From NCBI GenBank assembly GCA_015179125.1, contig WHVA01000419.1:1-64000 (forward strand): a stretch of 64,000 bases of DNA, in the 5' to 3' direction. Numbering within the stretch: the first letter of the stretch is position 1; each line of letters starts with the position of its first letter. The stretch is from Gautieria morchelliformis. Taxonomy: Eukaryota > Basidiomycota > Agaricomycetes > Gomphales > Gomphaceae. This document shows, piece by piece, positions 40,105 to 50,213 of this stretch. The position numbers and the translations under genes were made by a program. Below the pieces are notes generated by a model. It was not told where the DNA came from. It did no database searches and worked only from the letters and a program-made list of their open reading frames with translations.

Positions 40105-41656
40105 CTATTCAGCTGTGTTGTCTTTTGTTGACACGGGTGAGATCTCGACGGCCCCCTTCATAATGCAGTCCCGAATGTAATGGTACTTGATGTCGATATG
40201 TTTCGTTCGCTTGTGGAAAACGGCGTTCGAGGCAATCGCACGAGTGCCCAGCGAGTCTGAAAAAATGTCGACTGGTAGTTCAACTTCAAAATCAAGTTGC
40301 TGAAGTAGGGAAATGGTCCACTGGGCATGTTTCGTGGTTTCCGTCAGTGCCATATACTCAGCTTCGGTGGACGATAAGGCTACAGTTGCTGTTTCTGCGT
40401 TGCCCATGCTATAGATCCCCCCGACAGTATGAAGATGTAGCCGGTTGTAGATCGACGGCCGTCGGTACCGGGGGCCCAGTCAGAGTCGCTGTAACCGACG
40501 AGCTCGGTACAGTCGTTCCTGCCATATGTTAGTTGTAGGCCTCGCGTTGTGGACAAGTAGCGAAGCACGTGCTGTGCGGCGAGGAGGAGTTCCTCCGTGG
40601 GATTTGAGCCGAACTGTGAGAGACGGTTTACGGTGAAACAAATGTCCGGTCGCGAACCTAGCATCGCGTACATGAGCGATCCTACAATCTGCTGATAGTG
40701 GGAGGTGATGGTGGTGTTGGAAAATTTTCCGTGTTGGGGGTAGGTTTTGTGCTGGTGTGAGAGGCGTGTACACCGGTTTACACTGCTCCATGTCGTATTG
40801 AGTCAGCATGCGATTGATGTAATGGGACTGGTCAATGGTTATCATCCTTTCTGAGCGGTTTCGGGTGATGTGGATGCAAAGGAAATGGTTTATCTCCCCT
40901 AGATCAGTTATTTTGTAGCACGTTCCGATTTGCGCTTTGAGTTCGCTGACGGTGGCGATAACACCTATGATCGCGATGTCATCAACGTAGACAAGTACGA
41001 TGGTTGGGTGGTCCCCCCCGTTGTCACACTTGATGAATATCAACACATCCCCTGCAAGATTTTTCTGAAAACCCAGCGTGGTGAGCGTGTCCTGCAGGTG
41101 CGCATGCCATTGCTGTCCTGCTGCTTCAAACCATAGATTGCTTTCGTGAGTTTGCACACCTTTCCCTCCTGTCTCCTTGGGCCATGAAACTCTCGGGTTG
41201 GTCCATGTACAGCTCCTCGTCCAGGATGCCGTTGAGGTAGGCAGATTGGATGTTGATTTGGTGTACCTCCAGGTCGAAAGTTGCTGCAGGCGCTAGCAGC
41301 AATCTTAGTGAATCGAGTCTTGCAACAGGCGCAAACGTTTCCTCATAGTCTATGCCGGCAGTTTGTAGGAAACCTTTGGCGACAAGGCGCGCTCTGTGCC
41401 ATGTTACTTTTCCCTGGGTGTCACACTTTGTCAGATACACTCACTTGCACTTGACGGTGCGTTTGCCCTCCGATAAGTCTGTCAGCTCCCAAGTCCGGTT
41501 GTCAATAAGGCATCTGATCTCTTTTTTCATAGCCTGGAGCCAGAACTCGGCATCTGGGGAGGAGATCGCAAGCTTGTATGACGTTGGGTCCCCTGTGGGA
41601 GTGAGTTCAGTTGCAGCTAGATATGCGGTAATCGTGTTTGTCCACACGGCAGGCAC
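40105..41656 (-). pseudogene. Copia-4 reverse transcriptase and RNase H
   Basis: Pieces in several frames: ELTDLSEGKRTVKCKW, ARLVAKGFLQTAGIDYEETF and APVARLDSLR, DLEVHQINIQSAYLNGIL, the catalytic box VLVYVDDIAIIG, YKITDLGEINHFLCI, MYAMLGSRPDICFTVNRLSQ, RYLSTTRGLQLTYG, GYSDSDWAPGTDGRRSTTGY, ALSSTEAEYMALTE, a conserved D in DIFSDSLGT, and KHIDIKYHYIRD. Both RT and RNase H motifs are nearly complete. At least four frame changes separate the pieces, so no functional Pol can be made. The C-terminus is truncated. Confidence 0.9.
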
Positions 41657-42701
41657 CCATCGTTGAGCCCTGTCTGGGCTTGCGTTGGTTGGGTCTGGAC
41701 GCAGGGTCCACCCAACAATCCACGCCGATAGTCGCGGAGGGGGTTGGGGGCCTGTGGACGCGGTGGGAGTGGACCAGGTGACAGTGGTGGACCAGGTGGC
41801 GGCGGCGGTGCATTGTGATCAACGTCTTCATCGCCACTTTCTGGTAATGCCAGTTCTAGCAGTTCCGGTGGCTGCTGTGGGGGTTGCGGAGGATCGGTTT
41901 TGGGTTGCGTGATCTGTGTGGTCGGGGTGTGCAGAGGATACACTGTTTCCTCAAAGGTAACATCAGTGGACACAATTATCTTGTGTGTGGATGGTTCCCA
42001 TAGCTTATACCCCTTAGTAGAACCATCATATCCGATAAACACGAACTTTTTTGATGTCGGGTTGAACTTGGTTCGTTGGGTCATGGTGTGCACGTATGCC
42101 AAGCATCCAAAGGTTCGGAGGTAACTTAGGTTGGGCGCACGTCCCAAGAGTTGTTCGTGTGGGGTGACATGGTCGTTGGCACGTGAAGGGGCGCGGTTTC
42201 GGACATGTGTGGCTGTAGCGATGGCACTCTCCCAAAATCCATGAGACATACCTGCACTCTGTAGCATGGCACGGGCGGCTTCTGCGATCGTTCAGTTCGC
42301 TCTTTCAGGGACACCGTTCTGTTGCGGTGTGTGCGGCGCGGTGAGTTCATGCTTTATCCCTTCTTCTTCGATGTACGGTTGAAATCCATTGACAGGAATT
42401 CCCCCCCGCGATCCGAGCGGATAGCTCGTACTGTACCCTTGTAATGTGTGGAGGTAAGCGCGTGGAATTTCTTGAAACATTCGAAGGTGTCGCTCTTCGT
42501 TTGTAGAAGAAATATCCACTTGTAGCGTGTATGGTCGTCCACGAGCACATAATGGTAGCTATGGCCTTGGATTAATCGCATTCGCATGGGTCTGGCAAGG
42601 TCCATATGGACCAATTCGAAGGGTTGGGTGCGACGGTGAGTTGAGGATTTAAATATATGCCATGTGGACTTCCCTAACAGGCAACCTTTGCACGTCGATA
42701 G
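41617..42701 (-). pseudogene. Copia-4 integrase
   Basis: From the inner edge of the solo LTR: STCKGCLLGKSTWHIF (zinc-binding Cys pair), FELVHMDLARPMRM (first catalytic Asp), YVLVDDHTRYKWIFLLQTKS, RAIRSDRGGEFLS (second Asp), a frame change, then a catalytic Glu region (HTPQQNGVPERANRT), GFWESAIATATHVRNRAPSR, TPHEQLLGRAPNLSYLRTFG and a Pro-rich linker with PPPPPGPPLSPGP. The upstream His-containing part lies on the other side of the inserted solo LTR. Frameshifts at about 42290-42360 disable it. Confidence 0.88.
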
Positions 42702-43190
42702 TGTTGGGTGCATTTATGCTCCTGCACCAAAATCAAGCATAATATGTTCAATTTATTGTGTGGTGTTTCCAATTGTTTCTCACATTGTTCTTGTATCATG
42801 CATCCATTTCTCTGCTTATTTTCGAAATTTTCTAGTCACTCTTTATCTCTCCATTTCATTCTGTTATTCCTATTTTCACAAGCGGCTGCACCCAGCGGAG
42901 TTTGAAATGACTTCGACGCGCGAGCCCTTGGGCGCCAAAGGGCCGGGTGCACATATATGCCCTCTGAGACAGGATTGTACTCCTCTCTCAGTGACAATAA
43001 ATTCACTGAGAGAGGCGAGTAGTATTCTTTGTATTTTCATAACATGTTGACTGAAAATCATGTAGTACATTTGATTCTAGGTATTGTATTAATATATCAG
43101 TGACAATAAATTCACTGAGAGAGTACATTTGATTCTAGCTTTCTAAGAACTCTACCGAACCTTCCCTGCCATAGCCCCTAGTTGCTAACA
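42702..43190 (+). repeat. Solo LTR of the Copia-5 family inside Copia-4
   Basis: A 489-bp copy of the Copia-5 LTR (49709-50196), starting TGTTGGGTGCA and ending TTGCTAACA. It is flanked by the perfect 5-bp duplication GATAG at 42697-42701 and 43191-43195. It interrupts the Copia-4 pol just before the integrase zinc motif. A lone LTR with target duplication is the product of recombination between the two LTRs of a once complete insertion. Inside it a hairpin motif (CTCTCTCAGTGA...TCACTGAGAGAG) occurs, with a half copy further on. Confidence 0.95.
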
Positions 43191-43195
43191 GATAG

Positions 43196-44610
43196 TGTGC
43201 GTCGTGATGTTGGGTCGATCTGGTCATTGATCCGCTTGAGGGATGACCAGGAAAGGTGGCCGAGGCGTGTGTGAAGTACGTCGATGGGGATGTGTCTGCG
43301 CTGAGTGGATAGAGGGTGATGCGCAGCTCAGTGTGAGCCAGTAGTGCTTCCCGGTGAGTTGTCCCTCTGCGTACTGTACTGCATTTTTGCTGAGGATCGC
43401 TTTTGCACCCTCGAAGTTTACGGATATTCCTTTCTCTCATATCTTGAGAATCAAGATGAATCGACCGCCAATGTCTGGTGAGTGAAGCACATTCTGAAGT
43501 TTGATTTTTCTCTCTGTGCCGTTCACCCACGTGCGCGCCGCAACTGTTCCAATGCCTATGTAAGATAACACTTTCTTCTTGTCGGCTAGGAACACTGTGC
43601 GTGGTGTTGAGAGCACTCTATAACTCGTATAGTCAGTGATATCATGTGTGATATGGTCCGTGCATCCCGAGTTGAGCATCCATCGGTTTGATCTCGCAAC
43701 GTAGAAGCAAATAGTGTCATTTGCGGCGTCGGACAGTACAATGGTTGTGCTATCTGACGAGTTAGGAGGATCGTCTGCAATAGCAGCGCTCACAGAAGGG
43801 GATGTTTCCTTCTTGTCCTTTTCTTTTTCCTTCGCCTTGTTCTTTTTGTCACCGGCCCCTTTCTTCCTCTCAGACTGCGCTTCTTCTCGTGACAAGCCGT
43901 GTGCCTTGCGCTGGCAGTCCTTTTCCCAGTGCCTGGTGCCCCCACAATAGTTGTACTTGTCCTTGCCTATGTTGGACTTTGCATGAATGGCATTCACGTT
44001 CGGCTGAGATCCCTGTCGAAGTTCTTCGGACAGGATTCGGCTCCGGGTGTTAGCCCAATCGATTTGCTAGAAGTCGGAGATGGTAAGTATTGTCTGTTGT
44101 GCAATCTCGTAGGATGTGGGTAAGGCTTGAAGCACGTTGAGGGTGTGAAGAGGGTTGCTGATGGCTAGACCCGCGGTGACGATTCAATGTCTCAACTCGG
44201 ACATTTCGTCGATCTGTTGCGTGAGTTGGGTGTCGTGCGAGAATGTCATGGTCGTGTATTTACGATAGTCGACCCATAAATTGAGACCGGTCCTCGTGCC
44301 ATAGGTCATTTTTAAATTGCTCCAGTTCTGTTCTAGAGTTTTCACCATGTCGAGGGATTGATGGACAGAGGGCTTGACGGATACCAGCAGCAAGGAGAGA
44401 CCCTGGTGAGATCGCTTCTCCCAGTCCTCGAGTCACTTGCACTCGTCGTCCGTTGGTGGCATTCTCAGGGATGGTGTCGATTCTTGACCCTCAGCGATGC
44501 GCAGGGCGTCGATGAACATAAGGGCGGCTTGTAGTGAAAAGGCCCATGTTTCCCAGTATTCCCGTCGAACTTTTCGATTGTTGATAAGAGCTTCGATGTA
44601 GTTGTGTCAG
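43196..44610 (-). pseudogene. Copia-4 Gag and protease
   Basis: Gag begins MADTTTSKLLSTIEKFDG near 44614 and is soon frame-shifted. A later piece includes SLDMVKTLEQNWSNLKMTYG. The region 43437-43997 holds a zinc knuckle degraded to NYCGGTRHWEKDC (the first Cys is replaced), a Lys-rich linker with KNKAKEKEKDKKE, the protease site WMLNSGCTDHITHD (DSG changed to NSG, so the catalytic Asp is lost) and LQNVLHSPDIGGRFI. The damaged knuckle and protease show that the element is defective even without the frameshifts. Confidence 0.85.
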
Positions 44611-44688
44611 CCATGGCGCGGCTGGCTTGCTGTGAGACAGTGGTATGTTTTTTGCACACGACGATTAGGTTAAGTTAAGTTTCAGGGA

Positions 44689-44703
44689 GCGGGGCCCATA
44701 ACC
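44689..44703 (-). promoter_or_regulatory. Copia-4 primer-binding site
   Basis: GGTTATGGGCCCCGC on the element strand, the same motif as in Copia-1, Copia-2 and Copia-5. Its ATG opens a five-codon frame (MGPAP then stop) upstream of the real gag start. The LTR end is within three bases. Confidence 0.7.
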
Positions 44704-45000
44704 TATTGTAAGAGCAGCTTCTGTGCGCAGCTTACAACTACCTAGGCGGCGACAGATAAAGGTCTGATGGTATTTAGGACTAGCAAGAAATACCTAGGCG
44801 GTGTCAGATAAAGGTCTGAGCTTCCATCATACAAGTGTTGCGTACTTATACTAAGGTAGTGTGCTCGGGGATTGGTCAGGGAAGGAATGCAGGGATGGAA
44901 GTATATGATGGTACTCGGCGATGGGTCAATCGTCTTCACAACAGTAGTGGCTTGCAAAGTCGCATAGAATGTCGGAGTGTCCAGCAAAAAGAACGTTGAA
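44704..45000 (-). repeat. Copia-4 5' LTR remnant
   Basis: Next to the primer-binding site. It contains a direct repeat (ACCTAGGCGG.G.CAGATAAAGGTCTGA at about 44740 and 44793). The outer edge is unclear because the 3' LTR is missing and repeat R2 starts near 45005. Confidence 0.5.
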
Positions 45001-45004
45001 GCGG

Positions 45005-45387
45005 CAAAAGAAGCTCAGAAGAAGCACGCGAGAAGCATGCAGAAGCTGAAAGAACCGCATTAGTAAGCTCGTGCACGGTACCTCGTCAACGCAAATGCAC
45101 CTTGGTCAAATGCATCCCCTCTGCTGTCATCGAACAATTTTGTATGTCGGCATGTGCACCGTATCCGGGAATATGGGCAGTGCGGTAAGTGGGGAGAGCG
45201 TTGTGGAGTTGTGGCGAAATGGGGTCCGACACTTGGGGAGTGGTCTTGTAAGGAAGTGTGAGTCGGAGCTCAAAGTATAGCAACAGACTGTGGAAACCGA
45301 ATTCTTAAGAGGTGCAGCACTCGATATAACCAGTCTGAGTCAACCTTTGATAGGTGGGTGCTAAGAGTCTTGAATATGTACATCAGG
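45005..45387 (+). repeat. Dispersed repeats R2 and R5, 45-kb copy
   Basis: 45005-45290 matches R2 at 36925-37190 (AAGCTCAGAAGAAGC, CTCGTGCACGGTACCTCGTC, ATTTTGTATGTCGGCATG, GGGGTCCGACACTTGGGGAG). 45331-45387 matches R5 at 28197. The R5 part runs directly into the end of the RGG-rich relic. Confidence 0.6.
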
Positions 45388-46511
45388 TAACGTACCAGGT
45401 TCGGGCGCGTTTGCAACCGGTGGAGCCTGCGCGGCGGGTGCGGGTTGGCTAGGTCCTGCCGTGTTACTCCTAGGGTGCTGTCTGGGCACGCGAGTCCCTC
45501 CTAGGTGTTGGCCGTCATTGCGCCAGGGGACACAGTCCCTGTCCAACTGCTGACTGTCGGTGGAACCCCTCCCCCTTCCCCTCCCTCGACGTCCTCCGCG
45601 GAACGATTGTTGCCTGTGGTCTAAGGCGGAGTTATAGTTTGCCATTGCTCTGTCGTTGGTCTGCTGGAAGAGGCCGAAGGAGGCATAGCGCTCCATGAAG
45701 CTCTCCTCAGGGATCTCAGGTTGTACTTGAGCGGGGACACGGTAAGGTGAGTAATACTCAGAGTGGCTCGTCTGTGCGCGCTGATAGGGGGGTAACCGTG
45801 TGTAGCAGTGTTTCGTGGTGGGGCTTGTTGCGCCGGAGCGCCATAGTACCTGGGAGGGTAGGCGTGCATTCCAGCCACGGAAGGGGGGGGGGGGCGGTTG
45901 TTGTACCACGGGCACCTGGTCAGTTGCCGCATATTGCGAGATTGAGTCAAAGTGACTGAAGACATCCGATATTTCAGATATAGCGTCGTCGTGGTTTTCT
46001 CGGGGGTGCCTATTGGCAGCGTAGAATGACTGCGCCACCAACCAGGCCTCGTAGCCTGGGGGAGCAGGCCCAGGGTTGGGTCCTCCAGCATACTCGTGGA
46101 GCGTGGATGCGTTGTGCCACTGCTGCTGAGTGGCCGGTGGGGCGGGTTGCATAACGTCATTGGCAGACATAGGGGTGAGTGTTACTGTAAGTTTCAGACC
46201 TGTCTTATCCCTCTTTTTATAGGGAATGTCTCTGTCGATCGGTATAGTCAGCATGATTGCATTGCTGTCGATCGGGGGCGTGCAGCTTTCCCATTCCGGT
46301 AAGTGCAATATCTGCTCTATGACCGGAGGGGCTGTCCGGTGACGTTCGGCAGGTCATCGATGCTAGTTATGTCTTGTTCATCCAAGTAAGCGTCCAATGC
46401 TGCCAGATGTTTTACTGACGCGAAGGGAAGCCAGGTCCTGTCATTGCGCTGCCATAGGACCTGGAACCAGGCATCCTTTCCGGACTTACAGTGAGTTTCT
46501 AGTCTTTTCAC
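45361..46511 (-). pseudogene. Gag-like protein with Gly/Arg-rich region
   Basis: The first segment (46511-46317) reads DAWFQVLWQRNDRTWLPFAS and VKHLAALDAYLDEQDITSID, a small chromo-like module that I associate with basidiomycete retroelement Gag-type proteins. In another frame (from 46308) follow Pro-rich and Gln-rich sequence, a SEISDVFSHFDS segment, SFRGGRRGRGRGRG and a low-complexity tail. No zinc knuckle, protease or polymerase is found. The frame change near 46310 may be an intron or a lesion. The 3' end is cut by repeat R5. The exact family is uncertain. Confidence 0.45.
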
Positions 46512-46630
46512 ATGCCATTATAACAGGGTGTCCCCTAGATCGGTAACCTGTGTCATGGCTCGTCCAGGGATACGTCGATCATCGTTTGCAATATGTATGT
46601 GTAATAGGCTAGCATGGAATATGGGGTGTA

Positions 46631-47075
46631 TGTTGCTATAAGGCAACCTAGGCAGACGCTCTACACTCAAGCGGCGAACTGGTGAAGGGGGATCCAAAGT
46701 AAGATAGAGAACTACATGCAGGACATAGACATACCTGGCGAAAGGGGACCCAAAGAGAAAACTCTAAGGAACCCCTTTGCCACCTAACTACGACTATAAG
46801 CAAACTCGGGCATGCTAGCCCAATCACCAAATGCCTGAGTTACATAAGCAATCACGCCAGCGATAACAGGGCTGGACAGATAAGGAAGGAATGGTGTCGG
46901 AAGGGGCCGGAACAGGAAGGGAAATAAACGGAACACAAGACAGAAGGATGCTAAAGGCTAGGAGAAGCTCAGGGGCCACCAACAACACGCTGCGATCATG
47001 CAGTGTGTGATCATGCACAGTGCGATCATGCAGTGCGATCATGCACAGTGTGTGATTGGTGTTCCCCTGACATCA
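46631..47075 (-). repeat. Gypsy-7 3' LTR
   Basis: On the element strand it starts TGATGTCAGGGGAACACC right after the purine tract and ends near CTTATAGCAACA. 46631-46840 matches the other LTR at 49503-49708. At 46989-47060 it contains four tandem-like copies of a GATCATGCA-containing unit. The Pol stop codon TGA is also the first three bases of the LTR. Confidence 0.85.
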
Positions 47076-47630
47076 CCCCCCCTCTAGAATGCGGCGACCC
47101 GACGCATGAAGTCCCACTGGTGGAACAGGGATGCGATTCTGAAAGGTGACAGCCTCCAAGGAGCGAATGCGACGAGGGGCACCTGGATGCAAATGGTAGA
47201 AGTTGTCAATGAGGTCAGGAGCTTGGACATCACCCTCATTTTCCCAAGAATTCTCTTCATAGCCATACCCCCTCCACTTGATGAGGAACTGGAGGCGATT
47301 TGCTTGCATGCGACTGTCTAACACCTGTTCAACTTCAAAGTGCTCATCGCCCTCTCTAAGGGTGGATGGAGGTGGTGGGGATGGTTGCCGACCCAAGATT
47401 GGATCGGATGGAGCAGGAGTGAGCTTAATGATGGGGAAAACAGGGTGGAGGCGACTTAGAGACCTTGGGAGGCGGAGACGGTAGGCTTGTGACCCAACTT
47501 GGTGTTCAACAACGTAGGGGCCAAGTCGCCGATGAGCTAGCTTTTTCGAAGGACGGGTGGTGTTTATATCGCTCGCATCGAGGTAAACCTTGTCACCTGG
47601 AGAAAATGTAGGTGCTGATGCGGCACACAC
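47073..47630 (-). CDS. Gypsy-7 Pol C-terminus with chromodomain
   Basis: A 185-codon open stretch. The integrase C-terminal region (FSPGDKVYLDASDINTTRPS, KKLAHRRLGPYVV, RLPRSLSRLHPVFPIIKL) is followed by a chromodomain (HFEVEQVLDSRMQANRLQFL, IKWRGYGYEENSWENEGDV, PDLIDNFYHLHPGAP). In chromoviruses this domain guides integration to histone-marked chromatin. The integrase catalytic core that should precede it is deleted. The frame is undisturbed, so this part may have decayed little since the last insertion. Confidence 0.88.
   Translation of the reverse strand: MCAASAPTFSPGDKVYLDASDINTTRPSKKLAHRRLGPYVVEHQVGSQAYRLRLPRSLSRLHPVFPIIKLTPAPSDPILGRQPSPPPPSTLREGDEHFEVEQVLDSRMQANRLQFLIKWRGYGYEENSWENEGDVQAPDLIDNFYHLHPGAPRRIRSLEAVTFQNRIPVPPVGLHASGRRILEGG
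47076..47087 (-). other. Gypsy-7 polypurine tract
   Basis: CTAGAGGGGGGG on the element strand, directly next to the LTR start and identical to the tract at about 20007-20018. It also encodes the last codons of Pol (LEGG then stop). Confidence 0.8.
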
Positions 47631-48279
47631 GTATCCTTGCCTCCTCTCTCCGCTCTTCCCGCAATGTTGCTCTGCAGGTGTGGCACTGCGCAGGGCATCT
47701 ATCCAGTGTTACCTCCTGCATTCTCCAGTTAACCTCCGGGTTGTGCTCCCAGAGCCATGGGTAGCCAAGGATCATCTTGTGCTTCCCCAGGTTCGTGACG
47801 GCAAAGACAGCACGTTCAGAGTGGTCACGGAATAGCAAGATGACATCAACAACGTTGCGAATTGCTCCACCCTCATTGGGAGTGCCATCAACATTGTACA
47901 CAGGGGCAGGGCGTGTGAGTGATCGCATGGTTAACTTCTCAGCGGCGACAAATTCACTGTCGATGAACAACCCAGTCGCACCACTGTCAAGGAGTGCAGT
48001 CACCCCTTTGACTTCAGCAGTGTCTGTTGTCTGGATCTCTACCTTGAGGTTCAGCGAATTTGGAGAGGGGACAGATACAACCACGAAGTGCTTGGGAAGG
48101 GCTCGCTCCCAACGTTTCAATTGTGGTGAAGGACCTTTCGGAATGTCGGCGGTTGATGTGTCTTTATCGCTTGCTGTGTGTGACCCAGTTTCTGACACAG
48201 GGGTTGTATCTTCAGTACCTGGGGCTATTGACAGAGCGGCAAAGCGATTGTACAGGGGAAGCGAGGGCACATCTCTCAC
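47593..48279 (-). CDS. Gypsy-7 aspartic protease region
   Basis: It starts MRDVPSLPLYNRFAALSI, overlapping the end of gag. The retropepsin site is ALLDSGATGLFIDSEF, followed by KLTMRSLTRPAPVYNVDGTP and LGKHKMILGYPWLWEHNPEV, the ILG and (D/E)W landmarks of gypsy proteases. It then reads into CPAQCHTCRATLREER, after which RT should follow, but the sequence jumps to the chromodomain region. The catalytic Asp is intact. Confidence 0.88.
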   Translation of the reverse strand: MRDVPSLPLYNRFAALSIAPGTEDTTPVSETGSHTASDKDTSTADIPKGPSPQLKRWERALPKHFVVVSVPSPNSLNLKVEIQTTDTAEVKGVTALLDSGATGLFIDSEFVAAEKLTMRSLTRPAPVYNVDGTPNEGGAIRNVVDVILLFRDHSERAVFAVTNLGKHKMILGYPWLWEHNPEVNWRMQEVTLDRCPAQCHTCRATLREERREEARIRVCRISTYIFSR

Positions 48280-48284
48280 TCTCT

Positions 48285-49387
48285 GCGTGACACAAAATCC
48301 TCAGCATCATCATTCTCGACCTCTTCCTCAGTGACATCTTGCACATCCGCAGCAATCATCCAGTGCTCCAGCAGCTCCTCGCGTTCATCAGCTGTCATGT
48401 AGTGGACATTGTAGGCCTGCGGGCATTCTCGCACAAAGTATCCGACCTTTCCGCAGCGCTGACAGGTGAGTGGCTGTGGAAATCACTTCTTTGCAGCATC
48501 CACGTTCATTGGAGCAGGCCCAGAGGCATTTGGAAGGGGCGTGGGCACTGGCATTATCGCTGGCCTCGAAGAGAGCTGACTGGTGAACCTGGTGTGTGAT
48601 TCACCTGCCTTGCGAAAAACTGGCAGTGGGGGAGGGCTGCTGTTTGTCACCCTAGGTCCCTGGAATGCTTCGTTGGCTGCACGCGTGAGTGCAACTGTTC
48701 TCGCCGCCCCATACCATGCAGAAGGGTCGTCGTCCTTTGGCCTGCCATCCAACATCAATGCGATGTGACTCTGGATTGCAGGTTTGAGACTTCGGCGGAA
48801 CTTCATCACAATTGATCGCCCATCTGTGTATTCGGCCTTCTCAACCAGCTCTTCAAACCCATCAATGTATTCATCAACTGAACGCTTGCCTTGGTGGTAC
48901 TGGCATGATTCCAGTTGGTTAATTGCATCGGTGGCCTCGTGTAGGGGGTAAAACTGCTGGCGAAATGCTTAAACAAAATCCTTCCAGGTCATGTAGAGCG
49001 GCACGCCATGCTTTGCTTCGTGAGTGAATGCGCAAGTGGCAAAAGTCGCAGCCCTGCCTGTTTTCATGAAGGACATCGCCCAAAGGATCTGTGACTGCTC
49101 GTCTGCAAAGTCACTCGCACACACGCCCAGTAGAGGCTGCACGACTGGATGAAGTTGCGACCGTTCGCACGATCCCCATCGTATTCAGAGGGCTTTGCTG
49201 GCTCAGCTGTTCGCTTTGAGGAGGCGCGAATGCGACCAGGGAGTCCAGCCATCAGCCCAGTGGTCGTAGCCTGCAGGGTGTTCAACCTTGTCTCCAGATC
49301 TTGTTTTTCCTGCCTCTCCCTCATCAACTCTTGCTCTATCGCCGCCAAGCGGTCCAAAACTTCAGCAGCAGATGGCAAGTCATCCAT
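48285..49387 (-). pseudogene. Gypsy-7 Gag
   Basis: Starts MDDLPSAAEVLDRLAAIEQE with a coiled-coil-like N-terminus, then AKPSEYDGDRANGRNFIQSC. A frameshift near 49100 precedes ILWAMSFMKTGRAATFA, and an in-frame TAA at 48969-48971 interrupts MTWKDFV.AFRQQF. It continues with LHEATDAINQLESCQYHQGK, KFRRSLKPAIQSHIALML, AWYGAARTVALTRAANEAFQ, a CCHC knuckle (CQRCGKVGYFVREC, with Tyr-Phe in place of the usual Gly-His pair) and an acidic tail before a stop near 48287. Gag would form the particle and bind RNA. Confidence 0.85.
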
Positions 49388-49502
49388 GGTAAGTGTTAGA
49401 GGGTGTCAGGGTATGGAAAGGATTGCTAAAATCACTGCTTTCAAAGGGTGTTCGATTCGAAGTCAGGCGATTTTGCAACCGATGCTCTAGAGAGAGTTTT
49501 CT

Positions 49503-49708
49503 ACTATAAGGGCAACCTAGGCAGACGCTCTACACTCAAGCGGCGAACTGGCGAAGGGGGATCCAAAGTGAGATAGAGAACTATATACAGGACATAGACA
49601 TACCTGGCGAAGGGGGATCCAAAGAGAAAACTCTAAGGAACCCCTTCGCCACCTAACTACGACTATAAGCAAACACGGCATGCTAGCCCGATCACCGAAT
49701 GCCCGAGT
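49503..49708 (-). repeat. Gypsy-7 5' LTR, interrupted by Copia-5
   Basis: Matches 46633-46840 (GGCAACCTAGGCAGACGCTC and on) up to ATGCCCGAGT, where the Copia-5 LTR starts at 49709. In the 3' LTR the equivalent sequence continues as TTACATAAGCAATC. The remaining half of this LTR is not found beyond the inserted elements. Confidence 0.85.
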
Positions 49709-50196
49709 TGTTGGGTGCATATATGCTCCTGCACCAAAATCAAGCATAATATATTCGATTTACTGTATGGTGTTTCAATCTCTTCTCAGATTGTTCTTGT
49801 ACCATGCATTCACTTCTCTGTTTATTTTCAAAATTTTCCAGTCACTCCCTACCTCTTCATTTCATTTTGTTATTCCTATTTTCATAGGCGGCTGCACCCA
49901 GCGGAGTTTGGAATGACTTCGACGCGCGAGCCCTTAGGCGCTAAAGGGCCGGGTGCAGGTATATGCGTTCTGAGACAGGATTGTACTCCTCTCTCAGTGA
50001 CAATAAATTCACTGAGAGAGGCGAGTAGTATTCTTTGTATTTTCATAACATGTTGACTGAGAATCATGTAGTACATTTGATTCTAGGTATTGTATCAATA
50101 TAATAGTGACAATAAATTCACTGAGAGAGTACATTTGATTCTAGCTTTCTAAGAACTCTACCGAACCTTCCCTGCCATAGCCCCTAGTTGCTAACA
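49709..50196 (+). repeat. Copia-5 5' LTR
   Basis: 488 bp starting TGTTGGGTGCA and ending TTGCTAACA, nearly identical to the solo LTR at 42702-43190. It contains the same hairpin (CTCTCTCAGTGA, AT-rich loop, TCACTGAGAGAG) near 49995-50020 and a half copy near 50103-50128. It should hold the element promoter. Confidence 0.93.
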
Positions 50197-50213
50197 AGGG
50201 TTATGGGCCCCGC
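50197..50213 (+). promoter_or_regulatory. Copia-5 primer-binding site with gag ATG inside
   Basis: AGGGTTATGGGCCCCGC follows the LTR directly. It contains the same 15-nt core as Copia-1. It is complementary to a tRNA-iMet-like anticodon arm, here extended two bases further. The ATG at 50203-50205 is the first codon of the Gag frame (MGPADISQK). Confidence 0.75.

Larger units (their letters stand above)
40105..44703 (-). mobile_element. Copia-4: degenerate copia element, 3' truncated
   Basis: Minus-strand element with 5' LTR remnant and primer-binding site at its right end, followed by gag, protease, integrase, RT and RNase H. It is broken by many frameshifts and stops and by a nested solo LTR at 42702-43190. 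The RNase H sequence is cut in the middle of the terminal motif (KDNTAE, where copia elements read DNTADIFTK), and no 3' LTR is present. The element is older than Copia-1 and Copia-5. Confidence 0.9.
46631..49708 (-). mobile_element. Gypsy-7: internally deleted Ty3/gypsy chromovirus
   Basis: A minus-strand element with 3' LTR (46631-47075), polypurine tract, a Pol C-terminus with chromodomain, protease, gag, and a 5' LTR (49503-49708) that is cut by the Copia-5 insertion. RT, RNase H and the integrase core are absent: sequence passes from the protease C-terminal region directly to the integrase C-terminal/chromodomain region near 47627. The element could only have moved with enzymes from a relative. 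Gag carries an in-frame TAA. Confidence 0.88.

Noticed and set aside
46989..47060. Short tandem GATCATGCA units as a possible CRISPR-like array
   Set aside because: Units are adjacent and of uneven length without unique spacers, inside an LTR of a fungal retroelement.
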